DNA from: Vogesella aquatica
GTDB taxonomy: Bacteria > Pseudomonadota > Gammaproteobacteria > Burkholderiales > Chromobacteriaceae
DNA: 64,000 bases
Assembly: GCF_028548455.1 (NCBI RefSeq)
Contig: NZ_JAQQLF010000008.1
Span: forward strand, 124,001-188,000
Reading direction: 5' to 3'
In this document: piece by piece, positions 11,987-20,599 of the stretch
Position numbering within the stretch: the first letter of the stretch is position 1
Layout of the letters: every line of letters begins with the position of its first letter
Made by a program: the position numbers and the translations under genes
Notes under the pieces: model-generated
What the model saw: the letters and a program-made list of their open reading frames with translations, nothing else
Databases searched by the model: none
What the model was told of the DNA's origin: nothing

Positions 11987-14248
11987 ATGCGTTTTCACTT
12001 CCCCATCGTCATCATCGACGAGGACTTCCGTTCCGAGAACACCAGCGGTTCCGGTATCCGTGAACTGGCCGCCGCCATCGAAGCGGAAGGCATGAGCGTT
12101 ATCGGCTACACCAGCTATGGCGACCTCACTTCGTTCGCGCAGCAGCAAAGCCGGGCTGCCGGCTTCATCCTGTCCATCGATGACGAGGAATTCCACACCG
12201 ACGACTCGGCCCAGACCGCGCTGGGCGGCCTGTACGGTTTTGTAGCGGAAATCCGCCGCCGCAACCCCGACATCCCGGTGTACCTGTACGGCGAAACCCG
12301 CACCGCGCGCCATATCCCGAACGACATCCTGCGCGAGCTGCATGGCTTCATCCACATGCACGAAGACACGCCAGAGTTCGTGGCACGCCACATCATCCGC
12401 GAGGCTAAATCCTACCTGGACAGCCTGGCACCACCGTTCTTCCGCGCGCTGGTGAACTACGCCTACGACGGCTCCTACAGCTGGCACTGCCCGGGCCACT
12501 CCGGCGGCGTGGCCTTCCTGAAGAGCCCGGTGGGCCAGATGTTCCACCAGTTCTTCGGCGAAAACATGCTGCGCGCCGACGTGTGCAACGCGGTAGACGA
12601 ACTGGGCCAGCTGCTGGACCACACCGGCCCGGTGGCTGCGTCCGAGCGCAACGCCGCCCGCATTTTCAGCTGCGACCACCTGTTCTTCGTGACCAACGGT
12701 ACTTCCACCAGTAACAAAATCGTGTGGCACAGCACCGTGGCCGCCGGCGACATCGTGTTGGTAGACCGTAACTGCCACAAGTCCAACCTGCACGCCATCA
12801 TGATGACCGGTGCCATTCCGGTATTCCTGATGCCCACGCGTAACCACTACGGCATCATCGGCCCGATTCCGAAAAGCGAATTCTCGCTGGACAGCATCCG
12901 CGCCAAGATTGCGGCCAACCCTTTCGCCCGCGAAGCGCTCGCCAAGAACCCCAATACCAAGCCGCGCATCCTCACCATCACCCAGTCCACCTACGATGGC
13001 ATCCTGTACAACGTGGAAGAGATCAAGGGCATCCTGGATGGGGAAGTGGACACCCTGCACTTTGACGAAGCCTGGCTGCCGCACGCCAGCTTCCACGACT
13101 TCTACGGTGACTTCCATGCCATCGGCGAAGGCCGACCGCGCTGCAAGGAATCGATGATTTTCTCCACCCAGTCCACCCACAAACTGCTGGCCGGCATTTC
13201 GCAAGCCTCGCAGATCCTGGTGCAAGACCCGGAGAACCGCCAGCTGGACACCATGAGCTTCAACGAAGCCTACCTGATGCACACCTCCACCAGTCCGCAG
13301 TACGCCATTATCGCCAGCTGCGACGTAGCTGCGGCCATGATGGAGCAGCCGGGTGGCCAGGCGCTGGTAGAAGAGTCGCTGGTCGAGGCGCTGGACTTCC
13401 GCCGCGCCATGCGCAAAGTGGACGAAGAGTACGGTGAAGACTGGTGGTTCCGTGTATGGGGCCCGGACGCACTGTCCGATGACGGCATCTGTGACCCGAT
13501 AGACTGGACACTGAAACCGGAAGACAGCTGGCACGGTTTTGCCGGCATCGAAGACGGCTTCAACATGCTGGACCCGATCAAGGCCACGCTGCTCACCCCG
13601 GGCCTGTCGCTGGACGGCAGCTTCGAAGAGCTGGGCATCCCGGCCGCCATCGTCACCAAGTACCTGACCGAGCACGGCGTGGTGGTGGAAAAAACCGGCC
13701 TGTACAGCTTCTTCATCATGTTCACCATCGGCATTACCAAAGGCCGCTGGAACACGCTGATTTCGCTGCTGCAGCAGTTCAAGGACGACTTCGACAAGAA
13801 CCAGCCGCTGTGGCGTGTGATGCCGGACTTCGTCGCCAAGTACCCACAGTACGAGCGCGTTGGCCTGCAGGACCTGTGCCTGAAGATCCACAGCCTGTAC
13901 CGCGAGCACGACATTGCCCGTCTCACCACCGAGATCTACTTGTCCGATATGGAACCGGCCATGCGCCCGGCCGACGCCTTTGCCAAGATGGCGCACCGCG
14001 AGATCGAACGCGTACCGGTAGAGGCGCTGGAAGGCCGCGTCACCGCCGTACTGCTCACCCCGTATCCGCCGGGCATCCCGCTGCTGATTCCGGGCGAAGT
14101 ATTCAACACCACCATCGTCGACTACCTGCGCTTTGTGCAGGCGTTCAATAGCCAGCTGCCCGGCTTTGAAACCGACGTACACGGCCTGGTAGCCACGCTG
14201 GTTGACGGCAAAAAAGTGTACTGCGTGGATTGCGTCAAGGCAGGCTAA
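11987..14248 (+). CDS. Orn/Lys/Arg decarboxylase, class I, PLP-dependent
   Basis: Decarboxylates arginine, lysine or ornithine to a polyamine or diamine, consuming a proton; the substrate cannot be read from sequence alone. The 753-aa length fits the large biodegradative-type family: N-terminal receiver-like wing domain (about 1-125), PLP fold-type I core with the Schiff-base lysine Lys399 in STHKLL, and C-terminal domain. The N-terminus (MRFHFPIVIIDEDFRSENT) resembles the betaproteobacterial arginine/lysine/ornithine decarboxylases. Monocistronic: long leader before it, strong terminator after it. Expression may be controlled through the leader. Confidence 0.93.
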   Translation: MRFHFPIVIIDEDFRSENTSGSGIRELAAAIEAEGMSVIGYTSYGDLTSFAQQQSRAAGFILSIDDEEFHTDDSAQTALGGLYGFVAEIRRRNPDIPVYLYGETRTARHIPNDILRELHGFIHMHEDTPEFVARHIIREAKSYLDSLAPPFFRALVNYAYDGSYSWHCPGHSGGVAFLKSPVGQMFHQFFGENMLRADVCNAVDELGQLLDHTGPVAASERNAARIFSCDHLFFVTNGTSTSNKIVWHSTVAAGDIVLVDRNCHKSNLHAIMMTGAIPVFLMPTRNHYGIIGPIPKSEFSLDSIRAKIAANPFAREALAKNPNTKPRILTITQSTYDGILYNVEEIKGILDGEVDTLHFDEAWLPHASFHDFYGDFHAIGEGRPRCKESMIFSTQSTHKLLAGISQASQILVQDPENRQLDTMSFNEAYLMHTSTSPQYAIIASCDVAAAMMEQPGGQALVEESLVEALDFRRAMRKVDEEYGEDWWFRVWGPDALSDDGICDPIDWTLKPEDSWHGFAGIEDGFNMLDPIKATLLTPGLSLDGSFEELGIPAAIVTKYLTEHGVVVEKTGLYSFFIMFTIGITKGRWNTLISLLQQFKDDFDKNQPLWRVMPDFVAKYPQYERVGLQDLCLKIHSLYREHDIARLTTEIYLSDMEPAMRPADAFAKMAHREIERVPVEALEGRVTAVLLTPYPPGIPLLIPGEVFNTTIVDYLRFVQAFNSQLPGFETDVHGLVATLVDGKKVYCVDCVKAG

Positions 14249-14266
14249 GCCGACAGGCGTACAATC

Positions 14267-14300
14267 AAGGCGTACAGGCTCTGCCCTGTGCGCCTTTTTT
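14267..14300 (+). terminator. rho-independent terminator of the decarboxylase gene
   Basis: A 12-bp stem (14267-14278 with 14285-14296, one G-T pair), 6-nt loop and T6 tail (14295-14300), starting 18 bp after the stop codon. Confidence 0.92.
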
Positions 14301-14322
14301 ATTCTCTCCGGCCATGTTGTAG

Positions 14323-15063
14323 ATGCTGATTCGCCTGCTGACACTCTTTCTGCTATTCACCCCTTCTGCCCAGGCACAGACCGTGCTGCAGGCCTACACC
14401 ATGCTATACCCGCCACTACACATGGGCCCTGGCAGTGAGCAGAAACCCGGCATCGCCGACGAACTGGTACTGCGTGCGGCCAACCTGGCCGGTATCACCA
14501 TCGAAATCAGTACACTGCCCTGGCGTCGGGCACAACTGATGGCCAGCCAGCATCGCGATGCCTGCGTGTTTCCCCTCAGCCGGCACCCCGCCAGAGAAAA
14601 GCAGTACCAGTGGGTGGGGCTGATCGCACCGGGCCAGTTGCGCTTGTATGGCTGGGTGGGGAGCACACGCCTGGCAAACCTGCAAGCCGCCGCCGATGCA
14701 CGCATCACCGTACTGGCAGGCTCGTCGGCAGAAATACGCCTGCAACAACAGCACCTGCCCTATAGCACGACCAATGTCGTCGCAGACGGTTTACGGTTGC
14801 TACAGCTAGGCCAGGCCGACTACTGGGCGGTGCATGAGGTCGTGGCGCGCTACGAAGCCAGACTCAGCCGCTTTCCCTTGAAAGCCGTGGCCAGTCTGGG
14901 CGAAGCCAATTCCTGGCTAGCGTGCCACCGGCATACCCCCAAGGCACAGATACAGGCACTACAGCAAGCCTTCCTGCAACTTCAGGCACAAGGGGAAACC
15001 GAGCGCATCATGCGAAACTATCTGGGCGACGCGCATGATGAAACAAAACCAGCGATGGAATAG
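14323..15063 (+). CDS. periplasmic substrate-binding protein, SBP_bac_3-like, orphan
   Basis: 246 aa with a cleavable signal peptide (about 1-18, ending AQA). The body resembles extracellular solute-binding proteins of family 3 (polar amino acid type), with conserved tracts such as the C-terminal ALQQAFLQLQAQGETERIMRNYL. No permease or ATPase gene is adjacent, so it may be a stand-alone sensor-type binding protein or serve a transporter elsewhere. Shine-Dalgarno is weak. It is the first gene of a less G+C-rich stretch with a second such protein (16492-17265) and a decayed third. Confidence 0.75.
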   Translation: MLIRLLTLFLLFTPSAQAQTVLQAYTMLYPPLHMGPGSEQKPGIADELVLRAANLAGITIEISTLPWRRAQLMASQHRDACVFPLSRHPAREKQYQWVGLIAPGQLRLYGWVGSTRLANLQAAADARITVLAGSSAEIRLQQQHLPYSTTNVVADGLRLLQLGQADYWAVHEVVARYEARLSRFPLKAVASLGEANSWLACHRHTPKAQIQALQQAFLQLQAQGETERIMRNYLGDAHDETKPAME

Positions 15064-15246
15064 GCACACAACAGCAGAGCAGACGGACACCAAACCAGCG
15101 CCATGGCATTCATCACCATGACATCACGCCTGATAATGTGCACATCCTCTGCCCACAATGGACATCATGGCTGCATACCGGCCAACAGCATGGTATGCGC
15201 CCCACCAGTACGTGAGCGTGCCTGTTCTGTATGCACATGTTTTCGG

Positions 15247-15252
15247 TATAAT
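15247..15252 (+). promoter_or_regulatory. possible promoter -10 box for the Wzz gene
   Basis: Perfect TATAAT in the A+T-rich gap 15064-15319, about 68 bp before the chosen ATG; no good -35 at 16-18 bp. Nothing else is recognised in this gap. Confidence 0.35.
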
Positions 15253-15319
15253 CACAAACCTGATACAAGCATCACATCACTCGATTGCGTGTAACCCACA
15301 ATTAAAATCGTATACCTCC

Positions 15320-16321
15320 ATGACGCCATCCGAACACTACGCAGAAGAACAAGACGAGCTTTCTCTTATTGAATTGCTCACCGTCCTGGTCGTACATCGC
15401 CGCCTGATTGCCGTCTGTGTCCTGATATTTGCTGCGCTGGGGCTAAGCTACGCGTATGTAATCAAGACTCGCACCTTTACCGCTACCGCGACCATCATCA
15501 CCAATAAAAATGATGAAATCGGTATCGCCACTGAGACCATGCTATCGCTGGCACAAAGCGAAGGCATCAAACAGCCATTGATCAAGCAGCTGGAAAAAGA
15601 CGGTTTCATCACCGAAGCGGACATCATCAACGATCTGGACGGCACCTATACGGCCAGCCTGAATAACAAAACCAGCCAGATACAACTCAGCCTGAAGCTG
15701 GACGATGCGGCCGCCGCGCAAAAAAACATCAATGACACCGCAGAGCGCATCGTCGCCGAAGCCAAGCGGATGCAGCTCAGCACGGTCAGCCAGAAGATAA
15801 GCAAACTGGACGCGGCCAAAGCCGACGTAGCCGCTGAAATCGCCGCCATTTCCGTACCAGCCGGCAAAGCAGATATCGACCAGAATGAATTCCTGGCCTA
15901 TGCCCTGCCGATTGCGGCGCTGGAATCATCGGTTATCATGCAAGGTGGTGAGAAGCAATTAGTGCAGAAAATGCAAGAAAATGCAGTATCGCTGATGCAA
16001 GGCAGCAAAACAGGCAGCGTCAACGACCGCCAAAAAAAGGATCTGTTCATCCATACCTACAAAACACTGGTACAGCAGAACATTGAAAAAGAACTCAAAG
16101 CGCTGAAGCAGCAGGAGCAATCCATTGTCATTGCCATGCCAGCCACCATCCCTAAAAAAGCGGACAGGCCTGGCCGCGCATTGATTGTGCTGCTCTTCAT
16201 GCTGGCAGGGGTTGTAGTGGGGTGCTGTACCGCCTTTATCCGCGCTGCCATCGACAAAAGCCAGCATAATCCGGAAACGAAAGAGCAATGGCAGCGCCTG
16301 AGAAATGCGCTACGCAGCTAA
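15320..16321 (+). CDS. Wzz/GNVR-domain chain-length determinant-like protein
   Basis: 333 aa with the topology of polysaccharide co-polymerases: short cytoplasmic N-terminus, TM1 (about 27-48), a long Ala/Lys/Gln-rich periplasmic region that may form helices, and TM2 near the C-terminus (about 287-308). Such proteins set O-antigen, capsule or exopolysaccharide chain length. No glycosyltransferase or polymerase gene is nearby, so the polymer is unknown. The frame is open upstream to 15158, but the start at 15320 gives the expected N-terminus. Base composition is visibly lower in G+C than the neighbours, which may indicate transfer. A terminator follows. Confidence 0.8.
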   Translation: MTPSEHYAEEQDELSLIELLTVLVVHRRLIAVCVLIFAALGLSYAYVIKTRTFTATATIITNKNDEIGIATETMLSLAQSEGIKQPLIKQLEKDGFITEADIINDLDGTYTASLNNKTSQIQLSLKLDDAAAAQKNINDTAERIVAEAKRMQLSTVSQKISKLDAAKADVAAEIAAISVPAGKADIDQNEFLAYALPIAALESSVIMQGGEKQLVQKMQENAVSLMQGSKTGSVNDRQKKDLFIHTYKTLVQQNIEKELKALKQQEQSIVIAMPATIPKKADRPGRALIVLLFMLAGVVVGCCTAFIRAAIDKSQHNPETKEQWQRLRNALRS

Positions 16322-16344
16322 GGCCCTAAGCAAATAAACCATCA

Positions 16345-16376
16345 CGGCAGTACCTACGGGTGCTGCCGATTGTTTT
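16345..16376 (+). terminator. terminator after the Wzz gene
   Basis: A 10-bp stem (16345-16354 with 16359-16368, one G-T pair), loop TACG, then a T-rich tail. Confidence 0.75.
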
Positions 16377-16491
16377 CTGATGCTCCCGATAGTCATCATT
16401 GTCGCCGCGCTGCATACAACTCACTCGCGGCCTGTCGCTCACGCAGGCAGCAGGTGCAGCCCTGCGAATCAAGCGGCATATAGCAACCAAA

Positions 16492-17265
16492 CTAGCCATC
16501 GTTCAACCGGGAGAACGCCTGGTGATGGCTGCCATCCTGCACCAGCTTGCGGTAGTGGTAGCGCAAGGTATTCACATACTGGTAAGAAGTCTTTTTGCTG
16601 GCGGCAAGGTACAGCGACATCGTCATCGGCAACGGGTAAAGCTGACGAAACTGGCCGCAATCCAGCTTGCTCTGGCGACAATAAGTCTGCATGGCAATGC
16701 GGCTGACAGGGACGGCATCCACCATGCCACGCCGTAGCTTGAGCATATTGACCTCGCTATTTTCTGACAGGTCCAGCCCGCCCACAGAGGTGGGGCTCAG
16801 TTCGCTAAAGCCGTTCGCCTTGAACCAATCCAGACGCACGTCCTTGTTGATGACACCAATGCGCAACTGCCGGACCTGCGCCAGCGAGTCTACTGGCGGT
16901 GTATTGCGGCCGGCCATGCCATAAAGATAGATGCGCATATCGACCAGCTCGCCGATCCAGTGAAAGCTGGCTTCGCGCTCCGGCGTGCGTGCCAAGGCAT
17001 AAATCAGTACATTCGGTGCATGCTGGGCCAATGCCAGGCTACGCGCCCACGGGTAAACATGGTGGCTATACGGCAAGCCGGCGGCCTGCATCAGCTTATC
17101 CACAAAAGGCAGTACCGGGCCGGCCAGTTCACCATCATGCCAATAGGTAAAAGGTGGGGCATCTTCGGTTACCACGCGGAAAGTTGTAGCAGCAGCGGGC
17201 TGCGCCATGCTGCACGTACTCCACCAGCACACCAGTACCAGCAAGCGCTGCGTCCATCTCTTCAT
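16492..17265 (-). CDS. periplasmic substrate-binding protein, SBP_bac_3-like, orphan
   Basis: 257 aa with a signal peptide (about 1-26, ending in Ala-rich residues) and a family-3 solute-binding fold; TFRVVTEDAPPFTYW and YPWARSLA are typical of the amino acid/polar-substrate group. No transporter partners are adjacent. A GTG two codons upstream is an alternative start. It is convergent with the Wzz gene and sits next to the remnant of a similar gene, suggesting local duplication and decay. Confidence 0.75.
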   Translation of the reverse strand: MKRWTQRLLVLVCWWSTCSMAQPAAATTFRVVTEDAPPFTYWHDGELAGPVLPFVDKLMQAAGLPYSHHVYPWARSLALAQHAPNVLIYALARTPEREASFHWIGELVDMRIYLYGMAGRNTPPVDSLAQVRQLRIGVINKDVRLDWFKANGFSELSPTSVGGLDLSENSEVNMLKLRRGMVDAVPVSRIAMQTYCRQSKLDCGQFRQLYPLPMTMSLYLAASKKTSYQYVNTLRYHYRKLVQDGSHHQAFSRLNDG

Positions 17266-17276
17266 GATCACGCTTT

Positions 17277-17631
17277 CTACCGCACCAGCGCCACGCTAGC
17301 GCCATCGATATACGGTGCCATCAGGCGTTGATAGCGACCACTACGGTTAAGACGATCGTACGCACCACGCAGCTGGGGTGCAAGCTTGCCGCTATGTGCG
17401 ATACACACAGAACAAGCACCCCATGACACGGCGAAAACGCCCGCAGTCGCTATTTCCGGCCAAGCAGGACGACCGAAAAACCAATGCAGAAGTGGGCTCC
17501 ATGTCGGCCCACACCTGCAACAGCCTGGGCAGCTTGCCCGGCCCGGTAAGCACGATATGCATGCCGGTACGGCTATCCGGCATCACCTCGCGGGCACCTT
17601 GCTCACGCAGCAAGTCGCCACCTTCACACAA
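17277..17631 (-). pseudogene. decayed binding-protein-like gene fragment
   Basis: Minus strand: a frame beginning at TTG (17631, directly after an in-frame TAA) runs 79 codons to a TAG at 17392. An overlapping frame continues to a TAG at 17277 and encodes a tail, LRGAYDRLNRSGRYQRLM, that looks like the C-terminus of family-3 solute-binding proteins. A frameshift near 17395-17420 would join the two. The N-terminal half is missing and no start with a ribosome site is seen. The rest of the 17266-17713 gap holds nothing I recognise. Confidence 0.45.
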
Positions 17632-17713
17632 GATGCTTTATGGCTATCTTGCGGTTAAACACCATTGGTTCATTATTGAACCGACATCACGCCTCGGCCA
17701 GTTTGTTTAACGG

Positions 17714-18856
17714 TCAAGCCAGCGCCTGCGCCAAGTCGGCCAGGATGTCGTCGATATCCTCAATGCCGATAGACAAACGCAGCTGCCCTTCGCGAATGCC
17801 CAGCGCCGCTTTTTGCTCCGGCGGCATGCCTCCGTGCGACATGGTGTAGCTGTGATTCACCAGCGACTCCACCCCGCCCAGCGACTCCGCCAGCATGAAC
17901 AGCTGCAGGCGGCTGGCCACACGGCTGGCCGCTTCGCGGCTGTTGTCTTTCAGGTACACGGTGACGATGCCGCCAAAACGGCGCATCTGGCGGCAGGCCA
18001 GCGCGTGGCCGGGGTGGCCTGGCAAGCCGGGGAAAAACACATGCTCGATGGCCGGGTGCTGCTGCAGGTAAGCCGCCACCCGCTCTGCGTTATCGCAGTG
18101 GCGCTCCATACGCAGCGCCAGCGTCTTGATGCCGCGCAGGGTCAGGAAGCAGTCCTGCGGGCCGGGCACCGCGCCGGCAGCGTTCTGGATGAACTTGATG
18201 GCCTTGAACAGCGCCTCGTCGTTCACCGCCACCAGGCCCAGCAACACATCGGAGTGGCCGCCCAGGTATTTGGTGGCCGAGTGCACCACGATGTCGGCGC
18301 CCTGATTCAGCGGGTTTTGCAGGTAAGGCGTGGCAAAGGTGTTATCTACCGCCACCTTGGCGCCGTGAGCGTGGGCAATGGCCGACAGCGCCGCCACGTC
18401 CACCAGGTTCAGCAGCGGGTTGGTCGGCGTTTCCAGCCATACCAGACGGGTTTGCGGGCTAATCGCAGCCTGCAGGTTGGCCGCATCGCTCAGGTCGGCA
18501 AAGGTCACCTTGATACCCAGTGGCTGCATCACCTTGTCCAGGATGCGATAGGCACCGCCGTACAAGTCGGCTACCGCAATCACCTCGTCGCCCGGCTGCA
18601 AAGTAGCACGCAGTACCGCGTCGATAGCGGCCATGCCGCTGGCGAAGGCCAGGCCGTGTTGTGCGTCTTCCAGCGCCGCCAGGTTGGCCTCCAGCGCGGC
18701 GCGCGTTGGTGTGCCGGTGCGGGCGTAGGCAAAGTCCAGCTGCTCGCCTACCACGTCGTGGGCAAAGGCCGAGGTCTGGTAGATGGGCGGCATCACCGCG
18801 CGGTTATGCTGGTGATAGTCGAAACCGGCATGTACAGCCTTGGTAGCAAATTTCAT
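17714..18856 (-). CDS. trans-sulfuration family PLP enzyme (cystathionine gamma-synthase/lyase type)
   Basis: 380-aa Cys/Met metabolism PLP enzyme. The PLP lysine is Lys196 in HSATKYLGGHSD, and YARTGTPT (44-51) is the phosphate-binding/subunit contact region. Family members act as cystathionine gamma-synthase, beta-lyase or gamma-lyase, or as cysteine desulfhydrase, and cannot be told apart here. Downstream of a binding protein and permease of the cystine-transport type, which favours a role in cystine or cystathionine use. The frame is open to 18922; the start at 18856 has AGGGA upstream and the conserved N-terminus MKFATKAVHAG. Confidence 0.88.
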   Translation of the reverse strand: MKFATKAVHAGFDYHQHNRAVMPPIYQTSAFAHDVVGEQLDFAYARTGTPTRAALEANLAALEDAQHGLAFASGMAAIDAVLRATLQPGDEVIAVADLYGGAYRILDKVMQPLGIKVTFADLSDAANLQAAISPQTRLVWLETPTNPLLNLVDVAALSAIAHAHGAKVAVDNTFATPYLQNPLNQGADIVVHSATKYLGGHSDVLLGLVAVNDEALFKAIKFIQNAAGAVPGPQDCFLTLRGIKTLALRMERHCDNAERVAAYLQQHPAIEHVFFPGLPGHPGHALACRQMRRFGGIVTVYLKDNSREAASRVASRLQLFMLAESLGGVESLVNHSYTMSHGGMPPEQKAALGIREGQLRLSIGIEDIDDILADLAQALA

Positions 18857-18940
18857 GGTCTTTATCCCTTGCGGCCAACCCTGGCCAGTATGCATTCGCC
18901 ACACCTGCCATGGCGCAAGCACGCAGGCAGCGTCAGTGGC

Positions 18941-19600
18941 TTATCGTTGATAGGCTTTGGCGTAATGCTGCTCCACGCGCTTTTGTACCCGTTCAAACAA
19001 GGCACTGAGCACCCAGTAAATAGCTGCTGCCATCAGATACAGCGGCAACGGCTGGAAAGTCTGCGCAATCATGTCCTTGGTGGCCATCATCAGCTCGGAC
19101 ACGGTAATCACCGAGACCAGCGAGGTGTCCTTGATCAGCGAAATCAGACTATTGGCCAGGCTGGGCACCGCCAGACGTATGCCCTGTGGCGCAATGATGT
19201 GGCGCATGCTCTGCCACCAGCTCAGGCCCAGCGACTGCGCCGCGTCCCACTGCCCCTTGTCCACACCGGCAATGGCGCCGCGCAGGCTTTCCGACAGGTA
19301 GGCCGCCACGTTCAGCGTCAGCGCCAGCACGCCAGCGGTCACCGGCTCGAATTCGATACCTACCGACGGCAGGCCATAATAGATGACAAAAATCTGCACC
19401 AGCAGCGGCGTGCCACGCATGGCGCTAACGTAAAACGCCACCAGCGGCGCCAGTAGCGGCACTTTCGCCAGCCGCACCATGGCCACGGCAAAACCCAGCG
19501 TCAGCCCCAACACCATGGCACTCAGCGCAAAGAATACCGTCAGGCCAGCACCCTTGAGCAACACCGGCAGCGCCTCTTGCGCCAGACTCAACCATTCCAT
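18941..19600 (-). CDS. amino acid ABC transporter permease (cystine type, TcyL/YecS-like)
   Basis: 219-aa inner-membrane protein of the His/Glu/Gln/Arg permease family with several hydrophobic helices and the EAA loop (AAQSLGLSWWQSMRHIIAPQ) that contacts the ATPase. The binding-protein gene is 63 bp upstream and a trans-sulfuration enzyme 84 bp downstream, pointing to cystine or a related sulfur amino acid. No ATPase gene lies in the cluster, so it must be supplied from elsewhere. The second of two close ATGs is used: GGAG is 7 nt before it. Confidence 0.88.
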   Translation of the reverse strand: MEWLSLAQEALPVLLKGAGLTVFFALSAMVLGLTLGFAVAMVRLAKVPLLAPLVAFYVSAMRGTPLLVQIFVIYYGLPSVGIEFEPVTAGVLALTLNVAAYLSESLRGAIAGVDKGQWDAAQSLGLSWWQSMRHIIAPQGIRLAVPSLANSLISLIKDTSLVSVITVSELMMATKDMIAQTFQPLPLYLMAAAIYWVLSALFERVQKRVEQHYAKAYQR

Positions 19601-19610
19601 TCATGCTCTC

Positions 19611-19645
19611 CAAAACACAAACGCCCCTGCACACGGCAGGGGCGT
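19611..19645 (-). terminator. hairpin between binding-protein and permease genes (attenuator-like)
   Basis: Minus strand: 10-bp GC-rich stem (19621-19630 with 19636-19645), 5-nt loop, then a T-rich tail (complement of 19611-19620). Placed inside the operon, it would leave more binding-protein mRNA than permease mRNA, as in many ABC operons. Confidence 0.75.
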
Positions 19646-19663
19646 GATATTCAAGCTGCAGGA

Positions 19664-20443
19664 TTATCGCGCAGCTGGTGCTTTCGATACATCAATACCG
19701 AACCACTTCACCGAAATTTTCTTGAACGAACCGTCTTTGTGCAGCGCATTCAGGGCATTGTCGATGGCCGCCTTGAACTTGGGGTTGCCCTTGGCAAACG
19801 GAATACCCATCTGCGTGGTGCCACCCACCGGCGCGCCGGCTTTCAGCGGCAGCTTGGCTTCTTTCAGGGCAAACGGAATCAGCAAGCTGTCGTTCACCGC
19901 TGCATCAACACGGCCCAGCGCCAAGTCCTGGAAAATCTCCGCCGCGGACGGGTAGAACTTGGACTCGATACCGCCCTGCGCCTTCACCATATCAGCGTAG
20001 TTGCTGCCCTGGGTCACGCCCATCTTCTTGCCGGCCAGGTCGGCCAGGCTCTTGAAGCTACGCTTTTCATCCTTGCGCACGATCAGTTGCGCGCTGGAAA
20101 TGGTGTACGGCTGCGAGAAGTCGAACACTTCCTTGCGCTTGTCGGTAATCGACACCTGGTTCAGCACCACGTCGAACTTGCCGCCCTGCAGGCCGGCCAG
20201 CAGGCCGCTCCATTCGCCAGTGGTGAACTCCGGCTTCAGCTTCAGCTTTTGCGCCAGCGCATTGCCCAACTCTACTTCAAAGCCAGTCAGCTTCTGGTCT
20301 TTGTCCTTGAAGTTGAACGGCGGATAGGTGCCTTCCAGCGCGATTTTCAGCGTGCCGCGCTGTTGCACGGTATCCAGCAAATCGGCAGCGTAAACGTTGG
20401 CCGCAAAGCCGATCAGGGTCAGAGCGAACAGGGTCTTTTTCAT
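19664..20443 (-). CDS. amino acid ABC transporter substrate-binding protein (cystine type)
   Basis: 259 aa. Signal peptide MKKTLFAL...NVYA (cut near residue 20), then a full family-3 binding fold (TLKIALEGTYPPFNFKD opening, conserved FDVVLNQVSITDKR and QGSNYADMV tracts). Resembles FliY/TcyJ-type cystine-binding proteins; the ligand is inferred from its neighbours. First gene of the operon with the permease and the PLP enzyme. AAGGA lies 8 nt before the ATG; the frame upstream (to 20479) is not needed. Confidence 0.9.
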   Translation of the reverse strand: MKKTLFALTLIGFAANVYAADLLDTVQQRGTLKIALEGTYPPFNFKDKDQKLTGFEVELGNALAQKLKLKPEFTTGEWSGLLAGLQGGKFDVVLNQVSITDKRKEVFDFSQPYTISSAQLIVRKDEKRSFKSLADLAGKKMGVTQGSNYADMVKAQGGIESKFYPSAAEIFQDLALGRVDAAVNDSLLIPFALKEAKLPLKAGAPVGGTTQMGIPFAKGNPKFKAAIDNALNALHKDGSFKKISVKWFGIDVSKAPAAR

Positions 20444-20550
20444 GGTTTTATTCCTTATGGCTATTGATTTAATAATCAATACAATGGAACGAACTATAAC
20501 AAAGGCGACTTTTCTACTCCAGTATCCGCTTGGAACAAAAACCGATAAGC

Positions 20551-20579
20551 AAATGAAAAAACCGGCCTACTGGCCGGTT
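20551..20579 (-). terminator. terminator of the ychF operon
   Basis: Minus strand stem AACCGGCC/GGCCGGTT (20560-20567 with 20572-20579), loop AGTA, then a T-run; starts 20 bp after the ychF stop. Confidence 0.9.
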
Positions 20580-20599
20580 CGGATAACAGCGGACCTGGC

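Noticed and set aside
11981..14344. 787-codon frame antisense to the decarboxylase, and similar long frames opposite groEL, rep, recD and dctA
   Set aside because: Same explanation: stop codons are rare on the complement of high-G+C genes; the sense-strand proteins are complete and recognisable.
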